A program made the translations under genes and the position numbers. A DNA stretch of 64,000 bases from Sipunculus nudus (taxonomy: Eukaryota; Annelida; Sipuncula; Golfingiida; Sipunculidae), in the NCBI GenBank assembly GCA_026874595.1, contig CM049316.1, positions 59,033,676 through 59,097,675 of the forward strand, written 5' to 3'. Below the pieces are notes generated by a model that was not told the origin of the DNA, made no database searches, and was given only the letters and a program-made list of their open reading frames with translations. Within the stretch, counting starts at the first letter, position 1; every line of letters begins with the position of its first letter. Shown here piece by piece: positions 40,566 to 53,850 of the stretch.

Positions 40566-40670
40566 CGAGCATTTGTCAAAAATTGCCTGGACTGAAATAC
40601 CATATATTCTTAAGTAAGTGAACTAGCCTGCATGTTTACCAAAAAAAATTAAAGATAGGAAGGAATCAAG

Positions 40671-40960
40671 GTACTCATTACAGGTGTCTTGAAAACAATT
40701 TAGTTAGACAAATAGACACATACAAACCTAAAACAAAGACAGCACTGAGGTACTCATCAAGTTTGAATATGAAAACCTGATCAAAATGATGGTGATATTC
40801 AAAGCTGAAGAGCAGACTGCATTAAGATACTCATCACATATATGAGTACTACATATATGAGTTGAGGTACTCATCATAAAATGTGAAAAAAAAAATCTCA
40901 GTTGAGGTACTCATCATAAAATGTGAAAGGAAGATCTCATTAGAGGTACTCATCACTAAT
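40671..40960. repeat. Degenerate tandem repeat, 40-bp unit
   Basis: GTTGAGGTACTCATCATAAA with ATGTGAAA is repeated at 40861, 40901 and (diverged) 40941, a 40-bp period. Isolated GAGGTACTCATCA or GATACTCATCA words lie to the left from about 40671. It may be a decayed flank of the adjacent 39-bp array, which shares GAGGT...CATCA, but that is an inference. Confidence 0.75.
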
Positions 40961-43900
40961 TCAACCCTTGATAATAGAAACAAGATTGACCTTTTGTGGA
41001 CACTAGCAGTATACCCATAATTTCGACAAGTGAACTGTGACATCAGGGGTTATATATATAGGTTAAAGGGCAGCACCAATGAGAGACTGCTACAGAAACA
41101 AACCTTTCAGGATTTTATATGGGCGCTGGGATGTGACATGAAAGTACCTTGAGAATAGCATCCAAGCAAGAATCTATCTGTGGAGAAAGTTTGGTGGCAA
41201 GGGGACATGTATCATTAAAGTTTAGAGTAGAATAATGCATATTTTTGACCACACCCAAATCATTATATGCTAGTAGGAAACACTTGAGATTAAGAAGCCA
41301 ATATACTGACATTCTCATATCACTTACATACCGTAAGGTGGCGAAATTGAAATGTTTAGCATATATACCGCTTAAAGAAAAAATATACTGAATTGCTTAC
41401 AACTTATAAACCTTGTAAAAACCCCACCAATCATTTTTGGTAAGACATTTTATGCCATAACCTAGTGACCTCAGGAATAAGTTCTTCTGGGGGCATCTAA
41501 CCAGAAACAAAGTAACCTTTGTTTTAATGAAAGAAGAAAATGAAATCACTTGGGGGCCAAGTGGTCAAGGACATCCTTTTAAGTCTCCCTTGACATGTTC
41601 TTTTGAAACTCTCAAGGAGAAAACGGTACTTTTTAATTCCCAGGAATATGACAGAGCAAAAATATGATAATTCTGGCTGGGTCACCAAGGGGCATGGATG
41701 TCCAAGGACTCAGTCTCTGTCCATGTTTCACTTGGGCTGTTTCCTTGGCACCCCTGTGAGGAGTAACTAGCAGAGTTGTCCCTAATTCTTTGTCTGCGAT
41801 GGACATCTGGCGTGATCACAGGACCAGCCAGCATTCCCTTGAGGCCTTTCTCTTTCTTGGCCTCTCTGCTGGCCACCGTTTCATCTTGGTTGTGGTCTAT
41901 TGCACATATCCACAAGTCCGGTGCTCTTTGGTCAAGCTTGCTCCCTAATGACACCAAACTATTTGATGAAAGGGATGTGTCAAGCATGTGAGGATTGAAA
42001 AGTTAAGAGTTGTTTTTTTTTAATACTTCTTTATCTCCTTTTTAAGAATTTGTCCTGTCCCTGATTATTTGATGTATGGTTTTCTTATTTGCCCATAATC
42101 CACTGAGTAACTTGTGTATATAAAAAAAAGTCATCAAAACTATCAATATCTATATCAAAAGGTAAATAAAGGATTATGTTGTATACAGAAATATGGCAAA
42201 AATATATAAATATATTGCAAAAATAAATAAATACAGTCTAGCTTATGTATTAGAAACAATGGATTTAACTGTTATAATTCACAAAAGGCTTGGACCACTT
42301 TATTTATTATGAAAGTGAAAAAAGAACAACAACAAAAATAGTTTCAGCAAAAAAAACAGATAATCGGTCATGAGTAAAAATACATGTACGGCAACAAACG
42401 GATCTGCTCAGAGTTAATAAGTATATGTCAGTCTTACATTAATTAATTATTTATCAAATTTTAGCTGGATAAAGTCAAACAAAAATACAGCTCTCCATGG
42501 GAAGTGTTGGGCAAAGATTAAGTCCCCAAAGGCCTTTTTTCACTACAGCCAAGCAGGACACATGAGTAATGATTTTATACTTGGCAAGTTGCCAGGAGAT
42601 GACCACAGTGAAATATAACAAGATTGTGCTTTATACAAGAGCACTTGTTTTGCTTCTTTGGTTACTTTGGCAGAGAGGATGACTTGGGGTTAATCCTTAA
42701 ATAATATATGGAGAACGTGTACTTGCACTGACAAACTTTCATAAATATTCTCCCCATAACTCCTTACTTTTTTTAGTTTTATACTTAATATACATATTGT
42801 AAAAGTGTTATGATACTGAACATAACTGAAATACCATTTTATACCTTAAATTTACTACAATACAAATGTTTTTTTTAAATTTATAAACTGCTATTGTATC
42901 TGGTGTAAATATAATAACTGCAAAAGATAATTACACTCACTATTATAGTTGTTATTCCTGATATGTCTTTCCCATCTTGAACACAAAACAGTATGATACA
43001 GCACAAAGTTAGCAGACGACAGCATCCTTTTCTTAGTGTGTATATGGTACTGGTAAACAGGAACTTGTACCATAAAGATTTAAAATGAGCATAATTTATT
43101 CCTAATACCATAAATACACTTGCTGATTCCATAATATGTGGCTGACAAAGCATATACAAACTGTATAAGATTGAATGCTAGTACAAATAAGCAACAACAT
43201 GCTTTGTTTCACTATTTATTTGCCTTTTTTATGAATTATAATGCTTAATCATTTGGCTTAATTTAGTAGTAAGTTGTTTAAGGATTTTTGACTGATTAAT
43301 ATCACATGCTTATCATAATTTTTTTCTGGCAATCTCATGGATACCTTTCATTAATCTTATTGGGTCTAAAACCAACTGCAAAAAATGGATTAATTAATTT
43401 ACATGGGATAAACATGCTAACCAATGTCTTTTAAGTAAACATTTAAGAATATACCTATGAGCAATAAAAATCATGAAATCCAGATAGAATATGAAAATTG
43501 ATAAAATGTTTGCCCACTCACTTAGTAGTGAGATTTTATTTGTATCATCATCATCATCATGTTTTTACAAACTTGTAATAATCAAATTAAATGTAATTGT
43601 GCTTTTCAACTGTCTTAGTTTGATGTTATTTGCTACTGAAAACTCCATCAATGTTCTGCTATTTATTTACCCTAAAACCTCCATATCATTATCCATAAAA
43701 GGACGATATGTCAAATAAGACATAACTAATATGCTCTAAATTGAGAACAAGTCTCTTTGAAGGTGCAGTGTGGATAAACAGCAAAAGAATACCCCCACAA
43801 TGACCAGGACATGGAGGGTAGACTACCATATAGCTAGCAGAAATTTGTAAAGCCAGTTTACTTAAGCTAGTTGAAAACTATCAGACCATTTGGCCTTTGA

Positions 43901-45033
43901 GTAAGGTGTCTGGCCAGGGGACGGTTTTAGGATCGTGGATAAACAATGCGAAAGTCTATGGAAACATGTCCATATCAGCTCTAACGGACAGCCTTCCCAG
44001 ACAGTAGGGGAGACTTACACCACGCAGCCGGGGCCAGTCGTCAAATAAAGAAACACCCCACAAACTTGTAGCAAAAATAGAACACCAGACACTGTTCAAT
44101 ACAGGTACTCTGGGAGACTCTCCCCATCAGTAGGGTCGCTCTGCTGGGTATGCCTTGAAACGACAATACAACAAGTCTGTGCCACAAACATATCTCGATT
44201 TCAAGTCACAGTTTATGCTAATTTTTTTGCCCTTCTGGTAGGTAGGACAATCTAACCTCTTTCCTCTTGGCCATCCAATTGGCCCTGGGTCCTATTTCTT
44301 GGAAATGGGCCTATAAATTGGATATCCAGAGGGACAGCACATGCGATGTCCAAGCCACAGTTCCTGTCTTTGTCATCTGTATAGGGAAGCTGAATTTTAA
44401 TGGGGGTCTCAACCAGGCCAAGACTGCCCTGTAGAGATTATTTGAACATAAATATTTTAGGAAATGGCCAGCCCCCCATTGAGTCATTGAAACTGGCCTC
44501 CCGGGATTGGTACAAGACCACCACGCAGTAACAGTACCCTATACCCCCAGCTAATCACAGCAGGCCTCTGATGTATTACAACCATTTACACAGTAATGCA
44601 TGAGTGCTGCATGACACCATGGACACACAGATCAGGTCATGTGTGTTCAATGATAATCACAGTGTATTACTCCGTCTCCTATATCTTATTCTGTTATTCT
44701 GACATAATTCATTCAAAATTTGTCTGGTCACACAACTATACACTATAATCTTTTATTAATGTCTTTCTCCCTCAATTATGAAACCATTGGTTCCAATGGT
44801 GTTGTAACCCATAAATGATTGATTAATTTATGCTTTATTTCTGTATAATAAATGAAGAGTACAAAAAAATATGACAATCACAAATATGAACTATTCAACA
44901 AATTTTTTTATTCACATTGTTCATTAACACTGTATGTTGTAACATATGCTGCATGTATACACCAAATATGTTCAATAGTTTTAAGAAATGTGACTCCATA
45001 TGCATAATTAAATGAAATACTTTGTATAAATGC

Positions 45034-45054
45034 AATATATATATATATATATAT
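45034..45054. repeat. (AT)n microsatellite
   Basis: About 21 bp of AT alternation. Confidence 0.95.
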
Positions 45055-45531
45055 TCCATTTTTTTCTTATATATAATATGTCATATGTTATATTACATTA
45101 TAATGCTGTATAAAATACATAAACTATCTAACTGAGGAAGTAACTATTATCCCCTTATCTTTGAAGGATAATTACAAGTGTAGTACAAAAATATTTTGGT
45201 GTGTCCTTGATTTATTAAAACATTCCTTTCATATGAAATCAAAGGAGATATTTGCCTGGAACTATCTCTATTTTTCATTGAAATTAGTTTTTTTTTTATT
45301 ATCAAGATGATCAATCTGCAAATAAACTCTAACACTGAATGTTTTGTTAAGGAAACAAAATCATGGGCTTTAGAATTTTACATTAATATGTAAATTTATC
45401 CAAGAATTAAATTTTAAAATAAAATTAAAGTTATTAAGGGCAAATTAGATCACTGTTCATTCATTTTAGTGGAGATCACAGACACTTTACTCGCATCCAA
45501 CAACCTAGCTGTGTCTACCTGTTATTTTTTT

Positions 45532-45636
45532 AAATATATATTTTTCAATAATTTCTTAGAAATCTGCATACTGAAATTTGAAAATTTCTAAAAAATATAT
45601 TTTTCAATTATTTCTAAGAAATCTGCTCATTGAAGT
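45532..45636. repeat. Direct duplication, 60-bp offset
   Basis: ATATATTTTTCAATAATTTC followed by TTAGAAATCTGCATACTGAA is repeated about 60 bp later as ATATATTTTTCAATTATTTC and TAAGAAATCTGCTCATTGAA. Confidence 0.8.
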
Positions 45637-46067
45637 GACAGCCTAATATGACAATTGAAATATTTACAATAGAAGAATTCAACAAATTTTTGGACTCTTT
45701 CCTATGATTTGACAGATCAGATGTCTCCCTGCATGAGTAGTCATCTTTGTTTTAGCTGGTTATATTTTGTGGAGTATTTACATGACATCATCCAATCAGC
45801 AGCTGTCAACTGAGGCTATTTTTGCACATGACAAATGACCTTGACTGCCATAAGTGGGGCTGATATGTTGTAAAATGCAGACTGATTTCTCATACTTATA
45901 AATTTTATAATTTTGTTTCTTAAAGGTAGGTAATTATTTACCTTGATGAAAATTAGGCCCTTTAATCTTCTACACTACATTAATATTTTTATCTCTTGAA
46001 ATGTAACTTATAAAGATTTTCATAGCAAAAAACAGGTGGACATAAGGGGATGAAACTGGCTGTATAA

Positions 46068-46373
46068 GGCCAAAAAAAATTAAAGGTGTGGTTCTCAGGC
46101 ACCGCCCGCGTCAATTTTAACCCCCCGCATCAAACATTTTCATTTTGATTTTCATCTTTCAAGGAGAGAAAATAATACAATTTTGATACGATTTCCTTTG
46201 TTATGTGGTGCTTTTACCTGTTTAGCAAAAAAACCCTGTTATGTTCATGCTTTTTCCTGATCATATGACATTTTTATCAAAAAATGCAAAAAAGGTAAAA
46301 AATAAAATACCACACGCCCGCAGTGATTTCTGAAAAAAGTGCCTTAGAACCGTAACTTTTTATTATTTTGGCC
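46068..46373. mobile_element. MITE, 306 bp, TAA target duplication
   Basis: The left end is GGCCAAAAAAAATTAAAGG followed by TGTGGTTCTCAGGCAC. The reverse complement of the right end is GGCCAAAATAATAAAAAGTT followed by ACGGTTCTAAGGCAC. The inverted repeats extend over about 36 bp. TAA is present directly outside each end (46065-46067 and 46374-46376), as expected of a 3-bp target-site duplication. TAA/TTA duplications are characteristic of the PIF/Harbinger superfamily, so a Harbinger-type non-autonomous element is the best guess. No open frame is present inside. Confidence 0.8.
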
Positions 46374-46376
46374 TAA

Positions 46377-48599
46377 TAATCTACTTTTGCAGCATTTCAT
46401 CTCCACTGATGGGTATAAAATTAACTTTTTCCTTGAAAGTAAGATGTGGAAACTTGTTGCAAGCAGCCCGCCCAGGAAATAAATCATGAACAAACATTTA
46501 AATCTAGAACAATACACCCAAAAAGAAACATCACAATTCTGGTTTTATATTATGTCAAATGTTAGAAATATTACTGAATAAATGCATCAATTATTTGATA
46601 AAATATCTATAGTCTAACCTATTTCTGAAAGGATAAAAATAAAGTATCCAGTCAAATGTTAGCAGGCCTGAATTTTGTTTAAAAATCTGTACTCAGTGCA
46701 AAATATCTAACTTAAAAGTATCTGTTGCCATTTAGTCTAGAAGCAAGACGAAAGAAATGAAAATATTTTATGTGTAACTAGATTAATTGCACCTATAATT
46801 CATGGTTTTATGCAACACTCCCTTTTGGTTTATACCCATGCCAGAGACAGATTCATTAGCCAGACATTCTGTTGCCATACACTTATTTTCACATAACAAG
46901 TCATGCTTCTTTAATTCTGAGAGTCTGAAGGCGATCCAACCTAACGTCTGTGGTTACAAATTAATAACTTGCAGGTGACGGAAGAGAAAAATGGCATATT
47001 CACCCAAAATGGCCAAAATTCAAGCGAACTCTACTGCTTTTTCCAATAAATGTTTCATTTTTGCCTTTGTAGGATAGTCTTCTAATGTCTTAGTAGTTGG
47101 GAGGGTTGCCAATAAATAGTTAAAGCTTTCCTCTTTCAAAATGGCTGACTGTGAATAAACAGGGATAAAATCTTTATATCTATGCAATAAAATATTCAGC
47201 TTCATCTTTGGGGATAAAATCTGTATCAATAAACCCAGGCTTCATTGCCACTACCCCTGGCATTCCGGAACGATTACTGGAAAGTTGTAGAGGTCACACA
47301 AATCAAAATTGGCAGCCTACCAATTAAAGGTGGTTTGAATGAGAGAACATTCGGAGAAATTCCTATTTAATACTTACATTTATTAGTACAGAGATTTAGA
47401 GGCTGGTGAAAGTTACTCCTCAGAGCCTGATAACTGGTCAAACTGGCCAGGTGGAACCCCTGTGACAAAGCTTATAGCCGGGTCATCCTCTTACCATCAG
47501 AGGCTCATAAAAAATACATCTTCTCTTTGTTGAACCCGCAGAAGACAGGTGTGGGGACGATGGAGTCATGGCCAGGACAGGAAATGGTCGAAGTGACTAC
47601 CGTCTAAACCCGGCAATGTCCCCACACTTGACACTGACATTCGTTTGTACAACTTGATGGCGTCTTCATTGTGGGCATGATGTTAACTACAAAGGGGCCC
47701 TTATAGATTTTATCCCCTCCGCTATTTGCCCTAGTTTTGATGATATTTTCCTACTTGCTTTCATCTTGTGCTAACGTGTAGGACTCCTTACACGATCAAA
47801 CTCTGAGATATTTTTTGGAAAATACTACATAGAAAGCTGCCAATGAACTAAAAACAAAAAAGTTTTCTAATGTGTAAGTAATTAAAAATTAAAACAGTCA
47901 TTTCACAATGAAATACCAGACAACTGATAAGGGTCATAACTTCATGTAACTGTGCTATATTTTGACTAGAACAGTGTAAAACTGTGATAAATTTGACATT
48001 TTGATAGATAAATTGTAAAAATTAAATTTAAAATATATATGTATGAAAATAATTACCAATTAGAATAAAAATACAATTTGATTTAAAAGTAAAGCTCAGT
48101 TTAGTTATCCTGAAGGTGATTTATAGAAAATTTATAATATAAAAAATATATATTTAAAACTGGGTATATGATTCAAATTTTAATCAACTGCTATTAAATT
48201 AATATATTTAAAAACGTATTGCATATGTAATGTACACAATGTCATTCCATTCAATATATTTTCTTCTATAAATTTTATCAAAATAACCAATTTCTGCCTG
48301 GTACGATATTTAAATTCTATGTGTCCAATTAAATAACACACCATGCTGAAATTTTTACACAACTATGTTGAACTGTAATCTCAATCAACTCTGTCCTGAG
48401 CTAGTGTCAATAATAAGGTAAATGCTTGCTAATTTTGCATTTAAGAATAAGTATAATGGGAACACAGGGTCACTTTATGAATATTCATTAAGAAGATAAT
48501 AACTGTCCAATAGTCCCAAATCATCCATTGTAATTACTCATAATGTTATGAGCTTTGCTCTTATCTTTTACTTTTTACGGAATCACACATACACACATG
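46377..48599. other. Non-coding stretch with an inverted-repeat-bearing island
   Basis: A complex island at about 46960-47720 contains TTCCGGAA (47263-47270) and inverted arms GTGTGGGGAC (47549-47558) and GTCCCCACAC (47618-47627). A 69-codon minus-strand frame (47020-47229) needs a TTG start and lacks acceptor and poly(A) signals. No exon is called. The rest is AT-rich. Confidence 0.45.
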
Positions 48600-48617
48600 A
48601 TATATATATATACACAC

Positions 48618-48703
<86 letters not shown>

Positions 48704-48710
48704 AGAGATA
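48600..48710. repeat. Compound (TA)n(GA)n microsatellite
   Basis: A TA/CA-rich part to about 48659 followed by GA repeats to about 48710. Ile-Tyr and Arg-Glu frames here are artefacts. Confidence 0.97.
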
Positions 48711-49961
48711 TAAACAGACAGATAGTCACAGTAGCTTGATTGAATCCAGTATTACCAATATACACATGCAAAAATTAAACCTGTTTTAAGAAAAATGTTC
48801 TGATTAAAAATTCTCAAAATTTATTTTTAAATCTGAAGCTAAAGATATTATCAAGGTGAGCCAGTGAAGTTCTTCTAGTAGTGTTAAACCACTAAGTGTC
48901 TGTTCTGTAGATAACCAATTAGTTTAAAACTACAAAATGAAGGTTGTGCAGCTGGTGGTTATCTCTTGAAACATTAAACTTCAAACATGTCTGGGAAAAC
49001 GACTTTACCAGCTGTTTGTACGGCAAAAACCGGAGGGAGAAATGCTTGGTCTGGAGTCTGGGAAGGAATGAACAAAAGCAGACTTTAGATAGGTATAATG
49101 AACAAAACAGGTGATCATGACTGTACTATTAACCTTATCTCTTCCGTTAACATAGACCGTACTTGTGGGAGATAACGTTTAACCCTCGCTCAATCACTCT
49201 GTCTGAGCTGTTTTAACTACAAGTGGGTAAAGAAACATACTTTTATTGGCATTTTGGCACAATATCAGGTATGGACAATAGGGCCCACCTGAAATCTGCT
49301 CTGATTTTGGTTTCCGGTCTCCCGGCTTCCTGGCTGGACTTAATGAGCTGAAAATTTACACTGTGCAGTTTTTTCACGCGTCTCAGAGGGGTTTGCAGTG
49401 CCCTTCAACACTAGTTAATTGGTCTCTGATATTTCCTGGTAAAAGGTGATGTATTTTTATTGTGCCATAAACTTTTGTTAACACACCTGTTGAACCCCTG
49501 GGTTAAGCACACCGTCTGGGTTTATTTTTCCTGTCGTCTTGGTTTTGCATTTACAAATATCTGCTGCTGACCTGGCCTGAACCTTTCCCTCCACCCAGTA
49601 TTTCTAAATGCCTGATGATCAGCTTCTGAAAATGTCTTGCATGGAGAATAATACACTTTACCAGTTTTGAATCCTCTTTATTGTGGCCTAAATGTCCAGT
49701 CATGTCAGTGTCTGTAATTCAGAGGTTCTACTGTACATGTTTTCTCATATATTTGGACTTACAGACTGATATACATGAATACAACTATCTACCGATATGT
49801 CTGTCTCTCACTCTCATATAATTATATGTATATATATATATACATAAATACACATAACTATATGTACATATAAATATATACATACATACATATATGTATA
49901 TATACATATATTTCATATACTGTAATGAACATTAATACAGACACATGCTCTTATACCCCCT
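48711..49961. other. Complex non-coding island
   Basis: About 48930-49630 is GC-richer and complex, ending before AT-rich TATA/CATA text at 49820-49920. No exon, RNA gene or element end was recognised. Confidence 0.4.
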
Positions 49962-49979
49962 CCCCCCCCCCCCCCCCCC
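49962..49979. repeat. Poly(C) run
   Basis: 18 consecutive C, preceded by CCCCCT. The minus strand is a long G run that may form quadruplex-type structure. Confidence 0.97.
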
Positions 49980-50530
49980 ACCAAAGTCTGTCACTGATGA
50001 AACGGGGAATCAGATATATAGTGCATGACCTTGAGTGTATGATCAAGTTCAAATATAAATATTAGATGCAAAACTGTGTTCCCCAAATTTCAGCTTTTGA
50101 AAATTATCTATATAGGTGATCTAGCACAAACAGAAAATGGCAGAAGAAAGATAGACATTTTTTTTATTTGAAATTGATGGTTTTGCACTCAGGGAGACCT
50201 TAGTAGGTCCATCCATCACAATATTTCACCCAAACATGAACACAGAAATAAACTCATCAACCCATATAAGCTTCTTTGTGATACAGGGCAGGATGGGGTG
50301 CAGGCTCAAAAGGGTAGTGAGATGACTGATTAACATTCAGATGAAGACACAAATTATACATTTTACAGTGCTGCCACAAAGATCCAGCACAAAGATAGTA
50401 GGTACAGAATTGTCAGATAAAAATATAACTAAAGTATGAAATATTGCTAAAGTGTAGAACCTTTCGCACAGTTTTATTATATGTGTAGCTTCAAGAAAAG
50501 CAACAGGTTTGATATTTGCAAATATTCACA

Positions 50531-50745
50531 ATTTATAACACACAAATCCTTCTGTGTTTCCTATTTCTGATCACTTCATCCAGTCAATCTTCGCTCAATA
50601 TAATGTTATAATTATGAAATGCTAACATAGCATATCTATAATTTTTAACATATGAATCCTTCTGTGTTTCATATTCCTGATGACTTTTTCCAGTTAATCC
50701 TTGCTCAATAAAATATTATAATGAAATGCTGACAGGTTATATCTA
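50531..50745. repeat. Direct duplication, about 110-bp offset
   Basis: The words AATCCTTCTGTGTTTC, TATTCCTGATGACTT, CCAGTTAATCCTTGCTCAAT and AATGAAATGCT (or one- to three-base variants) occur in the same order in both copies, which start at about 50531 and 50641. Confidence 0.85.
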
Positions 50746-53645
50746 TTATAATATATAGTTATATCATAAGTTCAGAAATGTAGGAGTATAGAGAATAAAA
50801 TATTCATCCAGAAAATAAAGATTTGAGAAATAAAAAGTATAAAAAAGTATTACTACCTAAAAAGTATGAATAAAGTACAAAAACATTATCCATGGGACCC
50901 CAGATATCTTAAGCTAATTAAATATTATATATCACACTGAATACAATCCCCTGCACATGAAATAATCTTGCTCGTTAATGTAATTGTCAGGAATATTGGA
51001 TGTTCGATATCTGTATGGTCCAACAGGCTGCCAATATAAGGATTATTTTTTATTATTTTAGTAAATAAAATTTTTATGTAAACAAGCTGATTTCATTGTA
51101 AGATTGTTTAGAGAGCTAATATCTGATAGAAATGATTATATTAACTTTGACCCAATCAGAAGATGATTTCAATATTAATCAGATAAGGTTTTTGGAAGAC
51201 ATCAGTTCCTGTATAGTAAAGTCCTGGCAAGTCTGATCAATGTGTAAGAATTGGCCAACTACTGGCGCCATCTAGTAGCAGACTTGTGTAAACTCTGTCA
51301 GGTTCACAATTCCCACTGAGCCAAACATTTGTAAATCACTGTGACTAATCAAGTGACTTGGAAGCAAATGAGCAAAAACAAAAAGATTGGAAAATGCCAA
51401 AGGGGATGAACAGCAAAACTCAGGATCATAAAATTAAAACTTTATAATTGAATATCTGTATAAGGATGATTCAATGTAAATTTTGACTACTGCAAAATCT
51501 CTTGTTTAACTGTGTGTCCATTGTAACTGAGAGGATACACCAATACACTAATACCTAATATAGCATTTGAACCAGGCCTGCCAGAAGTAAATCATTGAAA
51601 ATAGAGTAAGTGCTCTGGAAGAGAAGAGTAGACTTCTTTGAAATAAAGCATGAAAAAAGGGCAAAATTAGCATCAATTCACCATTTTTTTATCACAGATT
51701 GAATAAAGATGTGCTTCACATATGACAAATGTGTGTGTGTGTGTATAAATATAGTTACCAGAGTCAGAAGTATATATGAAGATAAGGGCATTTCCTACAT
51801 GTTGTGACATACTGGACATTTGCACACATGAGAATCCAGTGTCTGATTCTTGTCCCAACTGGACTGTTACAGCTGCATGGAGAGAAATAGTATGTATCAG
51901 ACTCTTTCACTGAAACAAAGAGGGAAAAAAGGAGTGTTACTGCAGAAAAGAGTGAAAAAAAGAGTAATTAGCATCATTTTCAAAACATCCTAAAAAAGAG
52001 TGGCTCTTTTAAAAAAGAGTGATATTTGACATGCCTGATTTTGCTTGAATATTTATCAGACAGATTCTAGTTTATCAAGTTTATTAATTATGTGCAAGGA
52101 AATACCAAAATATTTAAAAGTTTATCACAGACTGACTGACTAACTAACCAACTGACGTGATTCTTAAAAACTCTGATGTATGTAAAATATTACTCATATT
52201 GCATCTTAACAATACCAATAACAGACCTAAAAAGTTACAAAAACAAAGCAATTTCTAAAAACACTGCAAACAGGCAAGCAAGACTGAATGATGCACTGTA
52301 AACAGCTGAATGATGCTTATAAATTAATAAGCAATAATTCTTTTCAAATTGAAAGGCCAATATATCACGATCTCTGATATATATAGTATCAGTTTAGTTA
52401 CCACATTATGTAAATGTGTTATATCCTTGACTATCTTGTACTATTACAATACTATTTTTTTTTAATTTATTTAATTATAAGAAGCAAATGATAACTATGA
52501 GAATAGTTAATTATAAAGGACATGTTTCCTAGAGACTAATGCTATGTTCTGTTATTATTACATCAGCATGAACCAGTGTAAACTAAGTGACCTATGGGTC
52601 ACAGTGCTCAGTAGTTATACAGAACAGCCTTTTCTGTTAGCCACAAGTGCCTTTTGTTTTTGGGAGGTAAATTATGTTTAAACCATTTGAAATGTGTGGC
52701 TAAAATGGAGTTCCAATCATACGACCTAATGGAAGCTGTTACATTGCTATAGAATTATAATTTCTATCTAAGATTTTATTGATATTTGAATAAATAAGAA
52801 TTTTTGGCAGGCAGGTGTTGAAATCTGGATTAGTTTCCATGATACTTAACACAGCAGACTTATTTCATTATTTTATTATTTTGCAACATTTATATAACAC
52901 TCTTAAATATTCAGCTTTAAAACGCTTTAAATCTTAACATATTACAAAAGAATGACTAAAGAAAAAAGAAGTGACACGGAAAAAACACTATTATAATGGC
53001 TAGACTTACAGACTGTCACTATAATTTTTATATAATTGCTTGATTTGCTATATTAATTATCTCTAAAATTAAGATAACTTTCTTCAGCATTCTGTTCATA
53101 TTTCTGTCTATAATCAAAACTTTACTAAAAAAAACCTTGGTCTATAGAAAACATATCATTACTGGTCACTATAGTGTATTATCAACGAGTGGCTAATAAA
53201 ACCGCCGCGTCTGCTGGCTACTACAGACATACAGACATAAACTATGTTTCACAAGTCCAGTGTTAACAGTGGATAATGTGTATTTCACACTTGTGATCAA
53301 CTGGGCCCAGGGGACCGCTACTACATCATTTGGAATGACATGTCTAACAAACCTAATTAACAATACAGGCAACATGTATGGCCTGTTTCAGAAAGACAGA
53401 CTGAGGTCCAAATTTTTTGCTCAGTAGCGCAGTGTATATTGTAGTGAGTCCTTGTGCACATGACTTTGACAATACCTATTACAGCTCTTTGTCACATGCA
53501 CAGATAAAGAACATAGATGCATAAACAAAAGTAGGGGAAGGTCTTAATAATGATGATGTCATAAGTGATACAGGCGGCTAGTTCTATGAGACGGGCTGTC
53601 TAATACTCTTAATTATTAATACTGTGACTGGTTTCACTTTCAAAA
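50746..53645. other. Mostly AT-rich non-coding stretch
   Basis: No exon is supported. A short (GT)n run lies at 51731-51744. An AAAGAGTG-rich patch lies at about 51900-52025, with AAAGAGTGGCTCTTT able to pair. A complex island lies at about 53165-53420. Confidence 0.45.
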
Positions 53646-53850
53646 GGTAAGTTTTTTTGTGACTTTCAGTATTTTGTGAGGGTTCCATTTTTGCGACTTT
53701 GTGATTCAGTAACCAACACAATATGTACATAATCATGCAAATTATTTGACGAAGACCCATGGAAACAACTAATGAATGGAATTTCCTTCTTCATTACAGG
53801 TACCGTAGATAAAACAAAACGGTCTGATATTATCTATAATAAAAGTCTCT
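53646..53850 (+). repeat. Dispersed repeat, copy 1
   Basis: It shares with 59411-59567, in the same order, TTTTTGYGAYTTT, AGTAAC, ATTATTTGACRARGACC, a pyrimidine-rich TTCATTACAGG-like piece, and GGTCTGATRTTAT followed by ATAATA and TCTCT. The match is diverged and gapped but runs over about 150 bp. The family is unknown; the orientation is arbitrary. Confidence 0.6.

Larger units (their letters stand above)
40961..46067. other. Gene-free stretch with two complex islands
   Basis: No exon is supported. A complex island at about 41640-41990 has a 101-codon minus-strand frame (41682-41987) and a 71-codon plus frame overlapping it; neither has splice signals or a known motif. A longer island at about 43740-44640 is GC-richer and contains no long frame. 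The remainder is AT-rich. Confidence 0.45.

Noticed and set aside
41682..41987. 101-codon hydrophilic frame on the minus strand
   Set aside because: No splice signals, poly(A) signal or family. A 71-codon frame is open on the other strand over the same DNA. Kept only as part of a complex island.
47020..47229. 69-codon minus frame that looks slightly coding
   Set aside because: Needs a TTG start, lacks a pyrimidine tract before a usable AG, and has no AATAAA just downstream.
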